Origin: Lindgomyces ingoldianus
Taxonomy: Eukaryota; Ascomycota; Dothideomycetes; Pleosporales; Lindgomycetaceae
Length of the DNA stretch: 64,000 nucleotides
Assembly: GCF_010093535.1 (NCBI RefSeq)
Contig: NW_022985198.1
Coordinates: 510,100 to 574,099, forward strand
Direction: 5' to 3'
This document shows, in pieces, positions 1 to 11,080 of this stretch. Made by a program: the position numbers and the translations under genes. Every line of letters starts with the position of its first letter. Position 1 is the stretch's first letter. The notes under the pieces are model-generated. The model was given only the letters and a program-made list of their open reading frames with translations. It ran no database searches and was not told the origin of the DNA.

Positions 1-1350
1 TTATTTATTTATAGCTTTTTACTTAAAAACTAATAGCTAGACTAAGAACATAAACACTATAATAAAATAAGTTCTATAAGTGTACATAAACTACTAGTAA
101 AATAACTAGGTAAAATAGTTAGCTATAGCATAGTTTAAAGCTAATAACATAACATTTAAATTAACATAAGTATCTCTATTCTTAGTAAACTATAGATACT
201 ACTTTTAAATAAGATTTAAACTACTTTTAAATACCTTCTAACTAACTTATTAATTTATATAAGTAATAGATATAAATAGACTTATTAATAAGATCTAAAA
301 TATATTTAAATATGTTTATAAAAAGCTTATATAGGCTTAAGCTCTTTAATAAAAGTACATAAACTAATTCTAAACCTCTACCTTTGCGTATGCAGCTAGT
401 AAGAAGGTCTAGCTAGACACTAGAAATATTTAAATAAACTAATAATTAAAGAAACTTAATTAGAAAAACCTTAGCCCTTTTATAGTAGCTTATATAGTCT
501 TATTACACACTTACTAATTAATTCTACCTAACAGCATAAAAATACACCCTGTGTTCTATGTATTGTTGCTGTGCTAAGTAGCCTTTAAATCTAACTATCT
601 ACCTAGACAGCTAAACCTGCTACCTAAACCTATTATTATAAATAATAAACTAGAATATATTATAAAAGACATTAAATAGATCTAGTTTAATAAAAAAAAA
701 CATATTTATAAATACTTTATAAAATAGACTAGATACAACAAACTGTTGTAGAAACCTGCAGAAGCTTTATAAAAAAACTTTATAGTAACTTAATTTTACA
801 CCTAATACTTATCTAAACTAAACCTATACCTTAATAAAGATAACCTAATGCTAGAACTACTAATGTAAAGGATTCTCTTCCTAATAAAAAAGAAAAGTAC
901 TGTTATAGTATCCTCCCTAAATCCTAGACATAACTGTATTAGATGTGTACTAGAGTATTATTAGTGTATGTCTAATATAAACATAACATAACATAAACAT
1001 AAACTTAAGCATAAACTGCCTTAACACTAACTAAACTTAAAATAAGCTTAATTTATACCTAAAGCGCTTAAACTTTTAAGCTAAGTATTTAATTACTAAT
1101 TTTTTTTTAAACCTTTCTGTTCCTTACACAACGTCTTGTACCTACTATAATACCTTACATAGTAATTAAACTAGACCTCTGTAAAGCTCTATAACCTTAC
1201 TCGTGCACAATCGTGACATCATCATATCTTTACTATAGAATAGACTTCTCCTGAAATAGCATTCTTATAATACTCTTGCTGCTATTAAAACTTATAAAAT
1301 TGGTTATATCTAAGCATAAAAACTTTACTATAGTGTTTAGAAGCTACCAT
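1..1350. repeat. AT-rich, probably RIP-degraded repeat block
   Basis: This stretch is overwhelmingly A and T (TAATA, TTTAAA and CTATAA strings dominate) and all frames are crowded with TAA and TAG stops. The composition changes sharply near 1340-1400, where GC-rich sequence with CpG begins. In Pezizomycotina, such islands are usually transposons mutated C-to-T by repeat-induced point mutation. I cannot name the parent element because no coding domain survives. The RIP origin is inferred from composition, not from an alignment of copies. Confidence 0.6.
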
Positions 1351-1873
1351 TAGTGTTATGGCTGCTATCGCACGAAGATTGACGCAAGGCCGCTACAAGT
1401 GTCAGTAATTACGTGTAATGAAATCCAGGCCATCCGTGAGCCTTACGTAATTAATGACTTTTCGTGTAATTTACTTAGACCCATTAAAAGCTCGGCCTGT
1501 GGCTGTGCGGACCCCCGCCGAAATCGCAACCGCACGTGTGTGTGTGTTCTATTATGGCCATGCACCCCAAGGGTATAGGCCGTTACAATGCGCCACATAT
1601 GTACATTCTGTTATCAGGCGCTTGCTCCAGTTCAGAAGCCAACCATGAAACCTGCTGATCGCACATCTAACACTATGCTCAAATCGCAACCGCACAACAC
1701 TATGGCTTGAGCAGTTTGGTCGCCCTCCCTGCCAGCGATGGCGACATAAGATGTCAGATCAAAAATTACTTAATTATCATCTGTAAGCGCATTTCAACCA
1801 TTTTACGTTTATACCTCCTCCAGGCCTAACTTGATCCTCTAAATTACGGAACCAATTTTAGCTATTACCTACG
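1351..1873. other. Intergenic, nothing recognised
   Basis: Ordinary-composition sequence between the AT-rich block and the first gene. A 64-codon plus-strand open frame at 1454-1648 has no recognisable features. This stretch would include the 3' flank of the minus-strand gene that ends at 1874. Confidence 0.4.
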
Positions 1874-3073
1874 CTAACCTATGTAGAGATCTGGAAGGGC
1901 GATAAAACCTCCGACAGCCGTCATAAGCATGAAATACGGGACTGAAGCGTTTTGAATATCTCCCGGATGTTTTACAAGCCAGTATACGAAAAAGCTAAGA
2001 CCGATCCCCGTAGATACCGCTAATAGGTAGAAAAATTTCGTAAGTGAAAGTCCGTAGACTCCATGGATGCCGTAACCAACTGACCGAGCCTTCTTACCCA
2101 CACAAATTTTGGTTTTCTTGGGTAGACCAGAGATGATGTCGTTAATGTTATCGTCCGTAATATGTTTGTGGTGGTGTAAGATATAGTGTGCAAGCGTAGT
2201 CTCTACCCACGCCAGATGAAGGTCTTCGTCCGGGATACTGCCCGTGCTGATATCATACTCCAGTGTTCGGCGAATCTCATCAAGGTTAACTTTCTCAGGC
2301 CCACATTTTACAAGATCCTTTTCGTCCAGAAGGCGGATGAACTGCAAGATAGTCAAGGCTTGGACTTCAGTACTCTTGGAGCTCACCTACCTTGACAATT
2401 TTGACTGTCGCGCAGTCCGTAAGAGAAAGCCACGAGCGAATTCCCCGAAGCCGGCGATAGCTCTCTAGTAGCTCATTTATGAATTCGCGGCCACGCTTCG
2501 CTCCAGTTTGCGCCTCCACGCATATCTCATGTAACCGGGTTTTGGTTGAATCTACACTCCAATATACCCACTTCCTAGGAGAGTCACCAACTTCCATCTC
2601 TATATTCGATGTAGTATTGACAGAGATAGAAGGATATGCCCTCTGCGTGCGCTGAGACCTCCGCGATTTAGAAAACGAATCAATCGAAGAACTAGATATT
2701 AGGTCTGCGGAGGAGCTTCCTGGTAAATTACTAGTGGAGTCCCCACCATCATTGTTATCACTGGCCGAGGGGGTTACAGACTGAATGTAGCCAGGTTTTC
2801 GAGTAACCGGCCTATTATCTTCATCTTGGGGATCTCCTTGCAACACTTCGGACTGGTTTGGCCAGCGATCATTTGGCTGGTTGCACATCCCAATTTGGGG
2901 CGATAAGGCTGGCATGTGGGGTAGTAGAAGGCAAATTTGCAACGGACCAAACTGAAGTGGACGAACGCCTTGCTACTACAAGCAGGGAGGGAGGCCGACC
3001 CGCTCCGGCCATAACCTTGCGGGGTGACGAATTCTGAAGGTATTAGAGGATTGAGTTGGTTGATTGGAGGCAT
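1874..3073 (-). CDS. Hypothetical two-span membrane protein, 3 exons
   Basis: I do not recognise the family. Proposed exons on the minus strand are 3073-3016, 2908-2391 and 2341-1874, about 347 aa. The 49-nt intron at 2342-2390 (GTAGGT...GCAG) is well supported: it joins ...KIVK to FIRLL in phase 0. The 107-nt first intron at 2909-3015 has a weak GTTATG donor but keeps frame and gives a natural N-terminus starting MPPINQLNP. The N-terminal third is Ser/Asp-rich and looks disordered. The middle (YWSVDSTKTRLHEIC onward) looks globular and alpha-helical. The C-terminal about 70 residues hold two hydrophobic segments, around LTKFFYLLAVS and VPYFMLMTAVGG, separated by a short polar loop. If the first intron is wrong, translation would start inside exon 2. 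Function unknown. Confidence 0.6.
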
Positions 3074-4139
3074 GGCCGCCAAAGGTGCAAATTAAGGTTG
3101 GCCTGCTTGCTTGCAGCCACAATGCTTAACTTACAGGATAACATGTGTAAATTACACGTCGATAATTACGTGCGACGCTTAGTTGTCTGACACTAGCTAG
3201 GGTTGGAAGTACTGACAGGGGTGGCGACCTTGCATGAATTTGCACACCACAGTAGACACAAGGCTAAAGATGATTTAATAGCATTATAGTAAGGTTCTAA
3301 ATTTTAGATAACATTGTTTTTTAAGTGTTTAAGAGTGGCAAGAGCCCAATTATAATGTTGCAGGGAAGGAACTAGGTTTTTCTCTAATATAAGTGTGAGA
3401 GCACTGTGAAGCAGGAAGCATGAAGCGCAGAAGAGGGTACAGGATAGTATTGATAGACGAATCCTTGAGGAGACTCAGAGGTTCGTGAGAGGATATATAT
3501 ATATGTGCTGGGGCACGTGACGGGACGAGGGCTCTCCGGGGAGAGTCCGAGGCATGTCAAAGTTAACCGTGACAATAAGACTCTCTGCATATTAGGCGCG
3601 AAGACGATAATATGCATTGTAAATTTTAGATTAAATATGTTTCAAATGTCTAGAAAAAGCTACTGCAGGTAAATACTATAGATCTATAGTGTATATCAAC
3701 ATGTGCACAGAGTTTGGGTTGTTTGAAGTTGAAGTACTCCTCATATTTCTCGGCGCGAGGGAATTCTCGACCTGCAAGGAGGGACGTTAGCTCAATAAGT
3801 GTAGCTAGCTGGTGGAGACAACCCCAAGGCGATGGCAACTCTCCAACTATTACAGTTGGTAAACCGTTCTGCTCTGGCAGGTTATAGCACCGCCAATATG
3901 CTTGTAGTTATGGCAAGAGAATGTTTAGGCAAGGTATAGGTTTTGTTGGACTGGTAATGTTATAAACATAAACAAGAGGCAGAAGACGAAGGGGAGTGGT
4001 ATTGCACTTAGGGCTGATAAGAAGAATTTAACAAAGCATTGGGAGTTTTGGGTAATTTTAAATGTCTTGGAAGAAAGACGGAAGAATAGTGCTTCTTACA
4101 CGGCCTGGATTGGCCGCTGGTTCTGAATAGCTGGCTTTG
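3074..4139. other. Intergenic; short (AT)n run, no gene seen
   Basis: No frame gives a convincing protein. A short (AT)6 run at about 3493-3504 lies next to a CACGTGACG stretch, giving a promoter-like or LTR-like look. The string TAAATTTTAGAT occurs at about 3298 and again at about 3620, but I could not define LTR ends with a matching target duplication. Confidence 0.35.
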
Positions 4140-6345
4140 GCCGGAAGATGCGGGCTTCACTAATGAAGTGTAAGCTAGTAAACCCGGTTATGGGAAATAT
4201 TGGACAACTATAGATACCCGGGGATGAGGTTCCACTGCACAACATGCTCCTCCGAGAAGCAGATCTCATCCTGCCGAACCAATTCGACGCAGCTATCGCA
4301 GCTACAGGCCCTTTCAGTGATGACCAAGTCTCCACGGTGGATCGGGTAGTAAGAATTTCAAGGAGATATCGAATCTAGCGTCAATCAAGAAGTAATCGTG
4401 GACGCTGTAGCACCTATTCTTTATAAATGGAGGTGTTGGTTTCCGAAACCGTGTTGTTCCACTCAAACCCGATCTAAAGCATGGAGCAATCTGGGCAGAG
4501 CGACTCCTTTGGATTGAGCCAGACACCATGTGTCGACACCAGCAGGACGGTCGAATTTGGCACAATTTCTTCGTTTGCAAGTAGCCCACGACTTGGCTAG
4601 ACCGACTTGATATGAGTTAATCGTGGTCTGTCTCATGAAAACCCAGCCCACACAACTAATCTCAATTTTAGCAACGTTATTCATAACGTCGACCCAATTT
4701 CTGACTCAAGGACTTTCACCATTGCTCAAACTTTGGGGTCTGCGTCAAAGCCCCCCTGCTTGAATATAAATCCCACAATACCACTATCGGACCAGCATTG
4801 AAGACAATATCGATCCTTACCTGGACAAATGGATTAATCAAATCTGTAAGAGACTTGATAGCTCGACTTCTGGAGCGAGCTTAGTGCAATCATAGACTTC
4901 GGCGGTGTCGGATTCATTTCACCAAACGTTGGTATCACATCATATATCGTGACACTCGATCCTGCTCAGTTCAGTCTTGGTGCTTTCAACACCACACGAT
5001 TCTTCGAGGTGTTGGACACTCTTAGCTATTCCCAGATTCCGGAGCATAATCTACCAAAATACACTCAACGCTTTTCAACTATATGTAAGTAATTCCGAAG
5101 TGGCTGATATATACAACTAATACACGTGCTATTTGCTAGATACAGTGGGCACAGGCCAAGGCCATATATGGAATAATTATTCATGTATCGATGGTCTATT
5201 TACTTAGTGCCGGTATTTGACACTACTGACGAAATTTCAAGAGAGCAATCGTCGTCAGGATTCCAGACATCGCTTTGTTCAATATATACCCATGTCTGTC
5301 GATCGGTGTTAGAGCTCGGATGAAAGATACTGTATTTGAATACATTCCGACTAATCTACATCTTTGTTAGGTGGCTTGAAGATCTTAAGTGTAATTGCAG
5401 CTATTTATTCTACAGAATCAAAATTACCTGCATAGACAGTCGAAAATTCTAATTCCCATTAGAACATATCAGATATTCAACTCATCTAGGGTTTCGTTGA
5501 TGGAAACAACTACTCGTATGGCAGGAAATGCTCACGGTTTGAGGCGACTGGGACTACCTTCTAGCTTTTATACATAGTAGCTTCTCTACTACCGGTTTTA
5601 GGACTCTATGATGTAATCGCCTCTAGTAAAATGATAGCTAACATCATGCCCAGGGAGCATATAGTGGCCCAGGAGAGGTCTTTGCGTCTGCTTATAGTTT
5701 CGGAATCGATGCTTTTGGGTATTCACCGTATAGTGGATGACAGAATCGGTATGCACTCCTGTAATGGCTCATTGGCTCATCTCCCGTATCCAAAATAGTT
5801 CAAATTCCGATATTCATTTGGAAAAATGAAGTTGTGAACATGCTTTTCCGCACCAAACCTTTGCTGGATTCAAACCCATCAGAGACTTCTTTAGTGCGCT
5901 ACAACCATTAAAAATTCACTCATGACGTTCATTGCGGTATCCCAGCGCTTATATCGCGAATTAATCGGCTCTTTACTGGGCTTCTTGCGATTGGGAGACT
6001 GCTTGACAAGCATGGGAGAGCAAGATTATCGATAGGATCACAGAAAGCCCTGATTAATTGACTTTTGTTGAAAGAACATTGAGGCAGAACGAGCATTTGT
6101 GCACTTGCTAAATTGGTGCACCAATAAAGGAGTGGATGGAAGGGGCTGGGAGGATTGTAGTTGATCTATTTCAGTGGAAGGGTTTATGGAGGGAGGACCC
6201 ATCTTATGTCGATGATGAGGGTCAGAGGAGTGGTACGGCGAATGAGGACAGCTTCCAGAAGGCTCATCCGGATTTCTTCGGGCTATTTCACAGGTCTAAT
6301 CATGGCTGAGCGGACCCGCTCTTCGGGTTGGGAAGTGTATTAATG
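4140..6345 (+). pseudogene. Decayed gene for a large fungal membrane protein
   Basis: Protein-like segments in the same orientation are spread across this interval in shifting frames and broken by stops. In order they are: around 4231 (LHNMLLREADLILPNQFDAA), around 4433 (GGVGFRNRVVPL then HGAIWAERLLWIEPDTMC), around 4670 (NVIHNVDPISDSRTFTIAQ), around 4795-5090 (YLDKWINQ, GFISPNVGITSYIVTLDPAQ), around 5260 (IPDIALFNIYPCLSIGVRAR), around 5930 (MTFIAVSQRLYRELIGSLLG) and around 6155-6310 (VVDLFQWKGLWREDPSYVDD, ending HRSNHG then TGA). Two possible introns (about 4846-4896 and 5085-5139) keep frame locally, but frameshifts and stops remain elsewhere. The pattern resembles large fungal plasma-membrane proteins of unknown function with Asn-rich ectodomains; I cannot name the family. 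A few pieces could instead be exons of a still-working gene. Confidence 0.5.
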
Positions 6346-6399
6346 AATTAGGGCTCCTCCTTTATGCTACCTTCAATGCTGCGCAGAACTCATCCCACT

Positions 6400-6407
6400 C
6401 CCCTGAG
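6400..6407. repeat. 8-bp target-site duplication, left copy
   Basis: CCCCTGAG immediately before the left terminal inverted repeat at 6408. An identical copy sits at 7691-7698 immediately after the right terminus. Eight base pairs is the duplication length typical of hAT transposons. Confidence 0.9.
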
Positions 6408-7690
6408 CAGTGTGTCCAACCGTTAGTACACCTAATAGTACAGTACTGTAGTACAGCGATTTTGGTCACGTACGTACGTACAGGGCATCTACTCAGTATA
6501 CTGTACTATACATGAGGCTGCTGTACTAACTGTTTACAGTAGTTATATAGGATTTTTAGTAGTTTTAGGCAGTTAAAGGCAGGTTGCTAAGGGCTAGGGG
6601 GCTTGTGTTTAGAGATTAATGCGGAGAATGCTGTTAGTGCCTGTTTTGTTAGCAATCTTCTAACAAATTTAACAACTATGCTATCTACTTTATTCTTTTG
6701 CCTATTATAATGTCCTAATTTCTATCCTAATTAATAATGTAGTTATCTTAGCGTGTTACTACCTTGCAGGCCCTATCCTCGCGGGCCTTATCCTTACATG
6801 CCTTATCTAGCTGTTCTGCCACCTAGATATATCATGCTGCCTTATCCTAACGCTTAGAGAAGGCCTGTATGGCCTTACCTGGCCTATCTAGGCTGTCCTT
6901 GTGTGAAGCGACTCCCTTAAAGCATATGTAAGATACCTAGGCTAAGGAGCACCTAAATAATGCCTGCTATAACATTAGAATTGCCTTTAAGATTAACATT
7001 GCCCTTAATTTCTTATTAATCTTAGTGTAACGGCGCAGGCAAGACAATGGGTCCGAATGCGGTGGGAATCCACTCAGAGGCATATGGGAGTGCGTGGGGA
7101 CTCTGAACCTGGGAATGCCATTGACACCTATAGGCCTTGTACGAAAGGATATCAGAAAACTACCGAGCTAGCTACGGGGCGAGGTGCGACTAAATACATG
7201 AGGGAATAGGGGTAACAGCAGGGGGCCGGGCAGAGTCGAGTCAGGGTCGAACCAGGGTCGGAGCCGATACGGAGACCCTTCGGATAGGTTCCGGGCGACC
7301 CGAGATGGAACGATTCATGAGAATCGTTACACTTAGTAACCTTATGTAAGTGCAAGCAGTGCTTCTTATAGGCTAAGAAGACTATTATAATAAAAAGGAA
7401 TTAACTATTAGTGTTAATAATAAAGGCTTCTTAACTGCAGAAGAATTAGTTACATAACATTACTGTTACTAGTAAGATTAATAACTGTAGATCTTACAAG
7501 GGGTATTACAACTTCCTAATTAGGTATAGTCTTTAGCTTTAGCGCAATTACTTTATAATACTTTAGTTACTGTATCTAAACTGTACACTGACGTTATCTC
7601 CTCTGTACAGTTAGTTAGTAATAGCTGACTCTTCTGTAACTGTACTATACAACCTCTAAAAGGCTCTGTAACTAACGGTTGGACACACTG
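6408..7690. mobile_element. Non-autonomous hAT-type DNA transposon
   Basis: The ends are perfect 20-bp terminal inverted repeats: CAGTGTGTCCAACCGTTAGT at 6408-6427 and its reverse complement at 7671-7690. They are flanked by an exact 8-bp direct repeat (CCCCTGAG at 6400-6407 and 7691-7698). The 8-bp duplication and the CAGTG-type terminus match the hAT superfamily. The element is 1283 bp including a nested LTR insertion; without that insertion and its duplicated site it would be 972 bp. No transposase frame is present, so it must have been mobilised in trans. Subterminal regions carry short palindromic GTAC/CAGTACTG motifs (6437-6540), which could be transposase-binding sites. The perfect termini and target duplication suggest a fairly recent insertion, just downstream of the decayed gene ending near 6345. 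Confidence 0.9.
7026..7331. mobile_element. Solo LTR nested in the hAT element
   Basis: A 306-bp segment begins TGTAACG and ends CGTTACA, the canonical TG...CA LTR ends with a 7-bp inverted repeat. It is flanked by a perfect 5-bp direct repeat (CTTAG at 7021-7025 and 7332-7336). It is GC-rich compared with the surrounding hAT body. There is no internal retroelement coding region, so this looks like a solo LTR left by recombination between the two LTRs of a retrotransposon. Whether the parent was Ty3/gypsy or Ty1/copia cannot be decided from the LTR alone. Confidence 0.85.
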
Positions 7691-7698
7691 CCCCTGAG
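7691..7698. repeat. 8-bp target-site duplication, right copy
   Basis: CCCCTGAG directly after the right terminal inverted repeat, identical to 6400-6407. Confidence 0.9.
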
Positions 7699-9586
7699 GA
7701 GGCTCTAATCGCTAAAAAGACGAGGGTAGGGCTTACGGAGAATCCTATTTAAGATCTACTACATATAGTTAATATGTTTAAGATCTAATAAGCAGGACAG
7801 CCGTCGTATAACATTAATATGTTGCTCTATCAAAATTTCCCTCGTGCTAATGGCTGTATTGAGAGGGGCGTTATCCATCGTAAATTGACCGCCTCTTGAG
7901 TAGTCACGTAGGAAACCTACCTGGAGAGCTTTGAAATAACTCTAGGCCGCATATCTATTGTGGTGTGCTGTAGGGGCCCTTGTTATAATCACGAGGCACT
8001 CCGTGGCGGGAGCAGCCTTTGTCTTGGCATTGTACTTTTACTAAACTTTCAAGGAACACGGGCGTTTGCATGCTAGCACATTCGACGCAATAAGATATGT
8101 AGTTTGTGCTAAATTCTTGCGTTATATTAAAGTTGTTCCCAATTCTGGGGAGAGGTTCGAAAGTTTTAAACCATTTTGCTTTTGTGCTAACATGCTGCAT
8201 GCCGTCTCACGGGGCGATTCCATTTCTTAAAAAGCGTTTTTATTCTAGCAACTGGCGAAATAGAATAGTCCTTAAAGATGTTCCGTTGTGCATGAGAAAT
8301 TCTATGTTCCGATATTGAATGTGGATTGCTTTGCTCTCCTCGGACTTATTGTTTCGTCCTCATTCGGTGTCGCCTTGTGCTAGATCGCGAGTCAGTTCGC
8401 CATTGCCCTTTAAGACCAGTATTGCGAACGCTACGAGCATGAAACATTGTTGATATACACTCATAGCGCAACTTACCAAGTGGCTTTATCCTATGTCAGG
8501 GATTTTTCTTGAAATTATTCAAGTATTTTCAACTTTTTTAATTCTCCCATCGGCTTGAGATTTGAGGCAATACCTAACTTCTTGTGCATATGATGCCGAC
8601 TTAGCGTGTTGGCATCGAAAGAAATTCCCTCAAGTATGCTAGCATCATGTCCTGAGAACGTTTATACGACTAGACGCAAGTTATGGGCCTTTTGATCTCG
8701 ACAAACACAAGATTGAGTTATGGGGTCAGCCTTACCTAGGTATGTTACACTATGACAGCTGTGTTGTTACCCGTCTCTTATCTCCCATTCGATGCAGAAT
8801 TCACGCCCCCTAGCACTAATTAAAGACTCTGGAATAGCCAAAGAGAGATATTGTTCACCATATTATTCGGTTGACACCCAACCCTCGGCGGAAAAGCAGT
8901 CCTCTAGACCAGTTGGCACATTGGGCACTATCTGAATAGGGCTTCAAGTGTGCCTGCAAGGCAACGAAGATATGCAGCCCTCCGAGGCCGGCCAGCTGAA
9001 CAAGGGAGTCGAGCTCGCCTCACGATCTCACACTGGGCGCGATTTTGCGCGATGAGCCGGAGGACTTTTGTTATTAGCGCTACGGAGGACCGTGCTTCCA
9101 GGACAATTACACCGTAATAGCGAGCACAACTAGTGTTCCGTTGGTTGGTTCGCTTGAGGTGGACTGCGCAATTTGCAGCGAAGCAGAAAGCCATTGGCTT
9201 CCTCCCTGATGATCAGTCCTCCACTCGACGTTAAAACGCACGCTGATTCGTCACTTCCCACGCCGTCCTCCTTCAGGTGGCCTAAGCGCCAAGAAAACCT
9301 GGAGGACTTTCGGTTGTGCGGCAAGAATTCGTCGTCCTCCTTGATAAACCCATGCCCCGTGTCCTTCTTCTGCTACCTTCTTCTGCCTTTTCTTACCGTG
9401 GCAATGTCACATCACATATTTCCCTTCGTACCTCTTCAGGTTCTTTTCAAATAGTTTCATTACACTAAGTGTCTAGCAACCAACGTTACTATTGTCCCAT
9501 TCCTTCATTTGAATTAGAGGGCCTTGCTGTCTCTGCATCTCCAGCCACTAACGTTCTCTTCAGATTCGCACCCCTCTGAATGCCTA
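7699..9586. other. Intergenic, no convincing gene
   Basis: Mixed-composition sequence. Open frames on both strands (for example 7955-8200 minus and 9173-9454 plus) lack recognisable domains and overlap each other. The first 150 bases after the hAT element are AT-rich and include the motif TTTAAGATCTA twice (about 7748 and 7779). Small exons could be hidden here, but I cannot support one. Confidence 0.4.
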
Positions 9587-10830
9587 TCACCAATCTGCGA
9601 GAGGTGTAGTTTCACGCTCTAATTCTTCCAGCCATGTGCTACGTTCTTGTTGAACATGGTCCACCATATCGTTTAACTCCTGGCTATGGTCATGTCGTTC
9701 TATTGTCGCTTCAGCGATAGTTGGCGTCGAGCCCACCAGGTTAGGTCTCGCATATGACCTAGATCCTCTCCATGATGGATAGAATGTACGGCTCGGACTC
9801 CGTATGGATTCCGAGACACTGTCATCGATTCTGAGAGGTGGTGCACTTTCTCTAAGAGTAGGTTCTGCAACTTCATCAGCTCCAAAATACTCTTGCAATA
9901 TTACGTGCTGGCTGACATACCTCCAGGAATATCAAGAGCAGTTGTGCTGTTCCGCTGGGTCGTATTATTCGCCCTATCTGCATTTTGCGTCAGTCTGAAG
10001 TCATTGATAGTGATTTATGACCTATGCTCCGGTCACTGTCGCTGCCTCGTTGCTCTTGTTTTGAAGGTTGACTCCACGACCAATGGGCCAACTCACCCCT
10101 CTTCCCCATGGCACCTGAGAAATGGTCCAATCCATCATTCCGAGGCCTAGGATTGTATGCCGATCGGTTCGTTCGTACTATTCGCTTCCAGCAGCGCAAC
10201 CTCATAACTCCCCGTAGGTGAAAGCGTTGCTTACCGTTGCGAGTTTGGTACCACCGCCTGATAGACTCCGAGACTATTATGACGCCTGCTAAAGCTGCCG
10301 GAATCCCAACGAGCAATGCCACAAGCTCAACGATGTCCCCGTCGACGCGATTCCTAGTGGGGGCACCCTGGACCGTCCGCACTTTCTGGGTCAGCTCGTC
10401 GTAGGTAAGGCCACCGTTTCAATCGCGTGTGCAGATGAAAGGAAGAAGTGAACGAGGAACGGCAGGATCAATCCCCCGATGAACTCACCAAACCCCAGTC
10501 CTACAACAAGTAGGAGCCTGTTTCCGACCCAACGCTCCATTCCATTGATCATCTGCTGTCGTTCTTTCGGTCTCAAGGCTATCAGGATCAAACTGGACTC
10601 TAGATGTATAAGGCCGACTTAGCTCGGATCTGACTCTAACCTGTACTATCCCAAGGCGTCTTGGGAATGTGAACATCAGAACAAGTGACATCGGAATTTG
10701 TTGGCAGATCAGTTGGTGGTCGAACACAAGACGAAGATTGAAAGCTCCAAGGATTTTTAGAAAGAACATAGTAAGCGGATTGGCTCGGCTCTGCTGGCGT
10801 TCACAAAAGGTCAACCGCCCGGACAGCGTC
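9587..10830 (-). CDS. Hypothetical multi-exon membrane protein, N-terminus unresolved
   Basis: A chain of minus-strand exons can be joined in frame: about 10830-10641, 10597-10489, 10381-10097, 9977-9921 and 9879-9587. Introns are 10598-10640 (GTTAGA), 10382-10488 (GTGAGT), 9978-10096 (GTGAGT) and 9880-9920 (GTATGT); the last three donors match the fungal consensus. Recognisable stretches are FFLKILGAFNLRLVF, LRPKERQQMINGMERWVG, a hydrophobic segment IVELVALLVGIPAALAGVII, and a polar C-terminal tail rich in Ser, Arg and Glu ending LADW. An upstream minus-strand stretch at about 10845-11010 (VVGAAVLSRQ, LILGFRVVIFK) is also hydrophobic and probably belongs to the gene, but in-frame stops there mean at least one further intron or damage. 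A possible start is the ATG near 11072 (MIKKLDISQLG). Family and function unknown; an alternative reading keeps 10391-10488 as coding. Confidence 0.5.
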
Positions 10831-11080
10831 CGAGGCTTACGCTCCTATCCAATCACTACGGCTGATGCCAGAACCACCTGTGCCCGAATTTTAAAGATTA
10901 CAACTCTAAAGCCCAGAATCAGCGATTCTACTGCACACCAACACGGTAAACTCAAACGCTGCTCGACTACGCTTTGTCTAGAGAGAACGGCGGCGCCAAC
11001 AACAAGCAGCGTAATTCATACACTATCTGCCTCAATCGTACCAAGTTGAGAAATATCCAATTTCTTAATCATTGAGGTAT

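Noticed and set aside
3297..3632. Possible LTR: short repeat TAAATTTTAGAT at both ends and an AT-rich TATA-like stretch between
   Set aside because: No TG...CA ends and no target duplication could be defined, unlike the clear element at 7026-7331.
7230..7280. GGTTCGACCC-like B-box on the minus strand inside the solo LTR
   Set aside because: No matching A box and no foldable tRNA body; a chance match in GC-rich sequence.
9130..9454. Overlapping frames on both strands around 9.3 kb
   Set aside because: Neither strand gives a recognisable protein, and neither has a supported start or intron structure.
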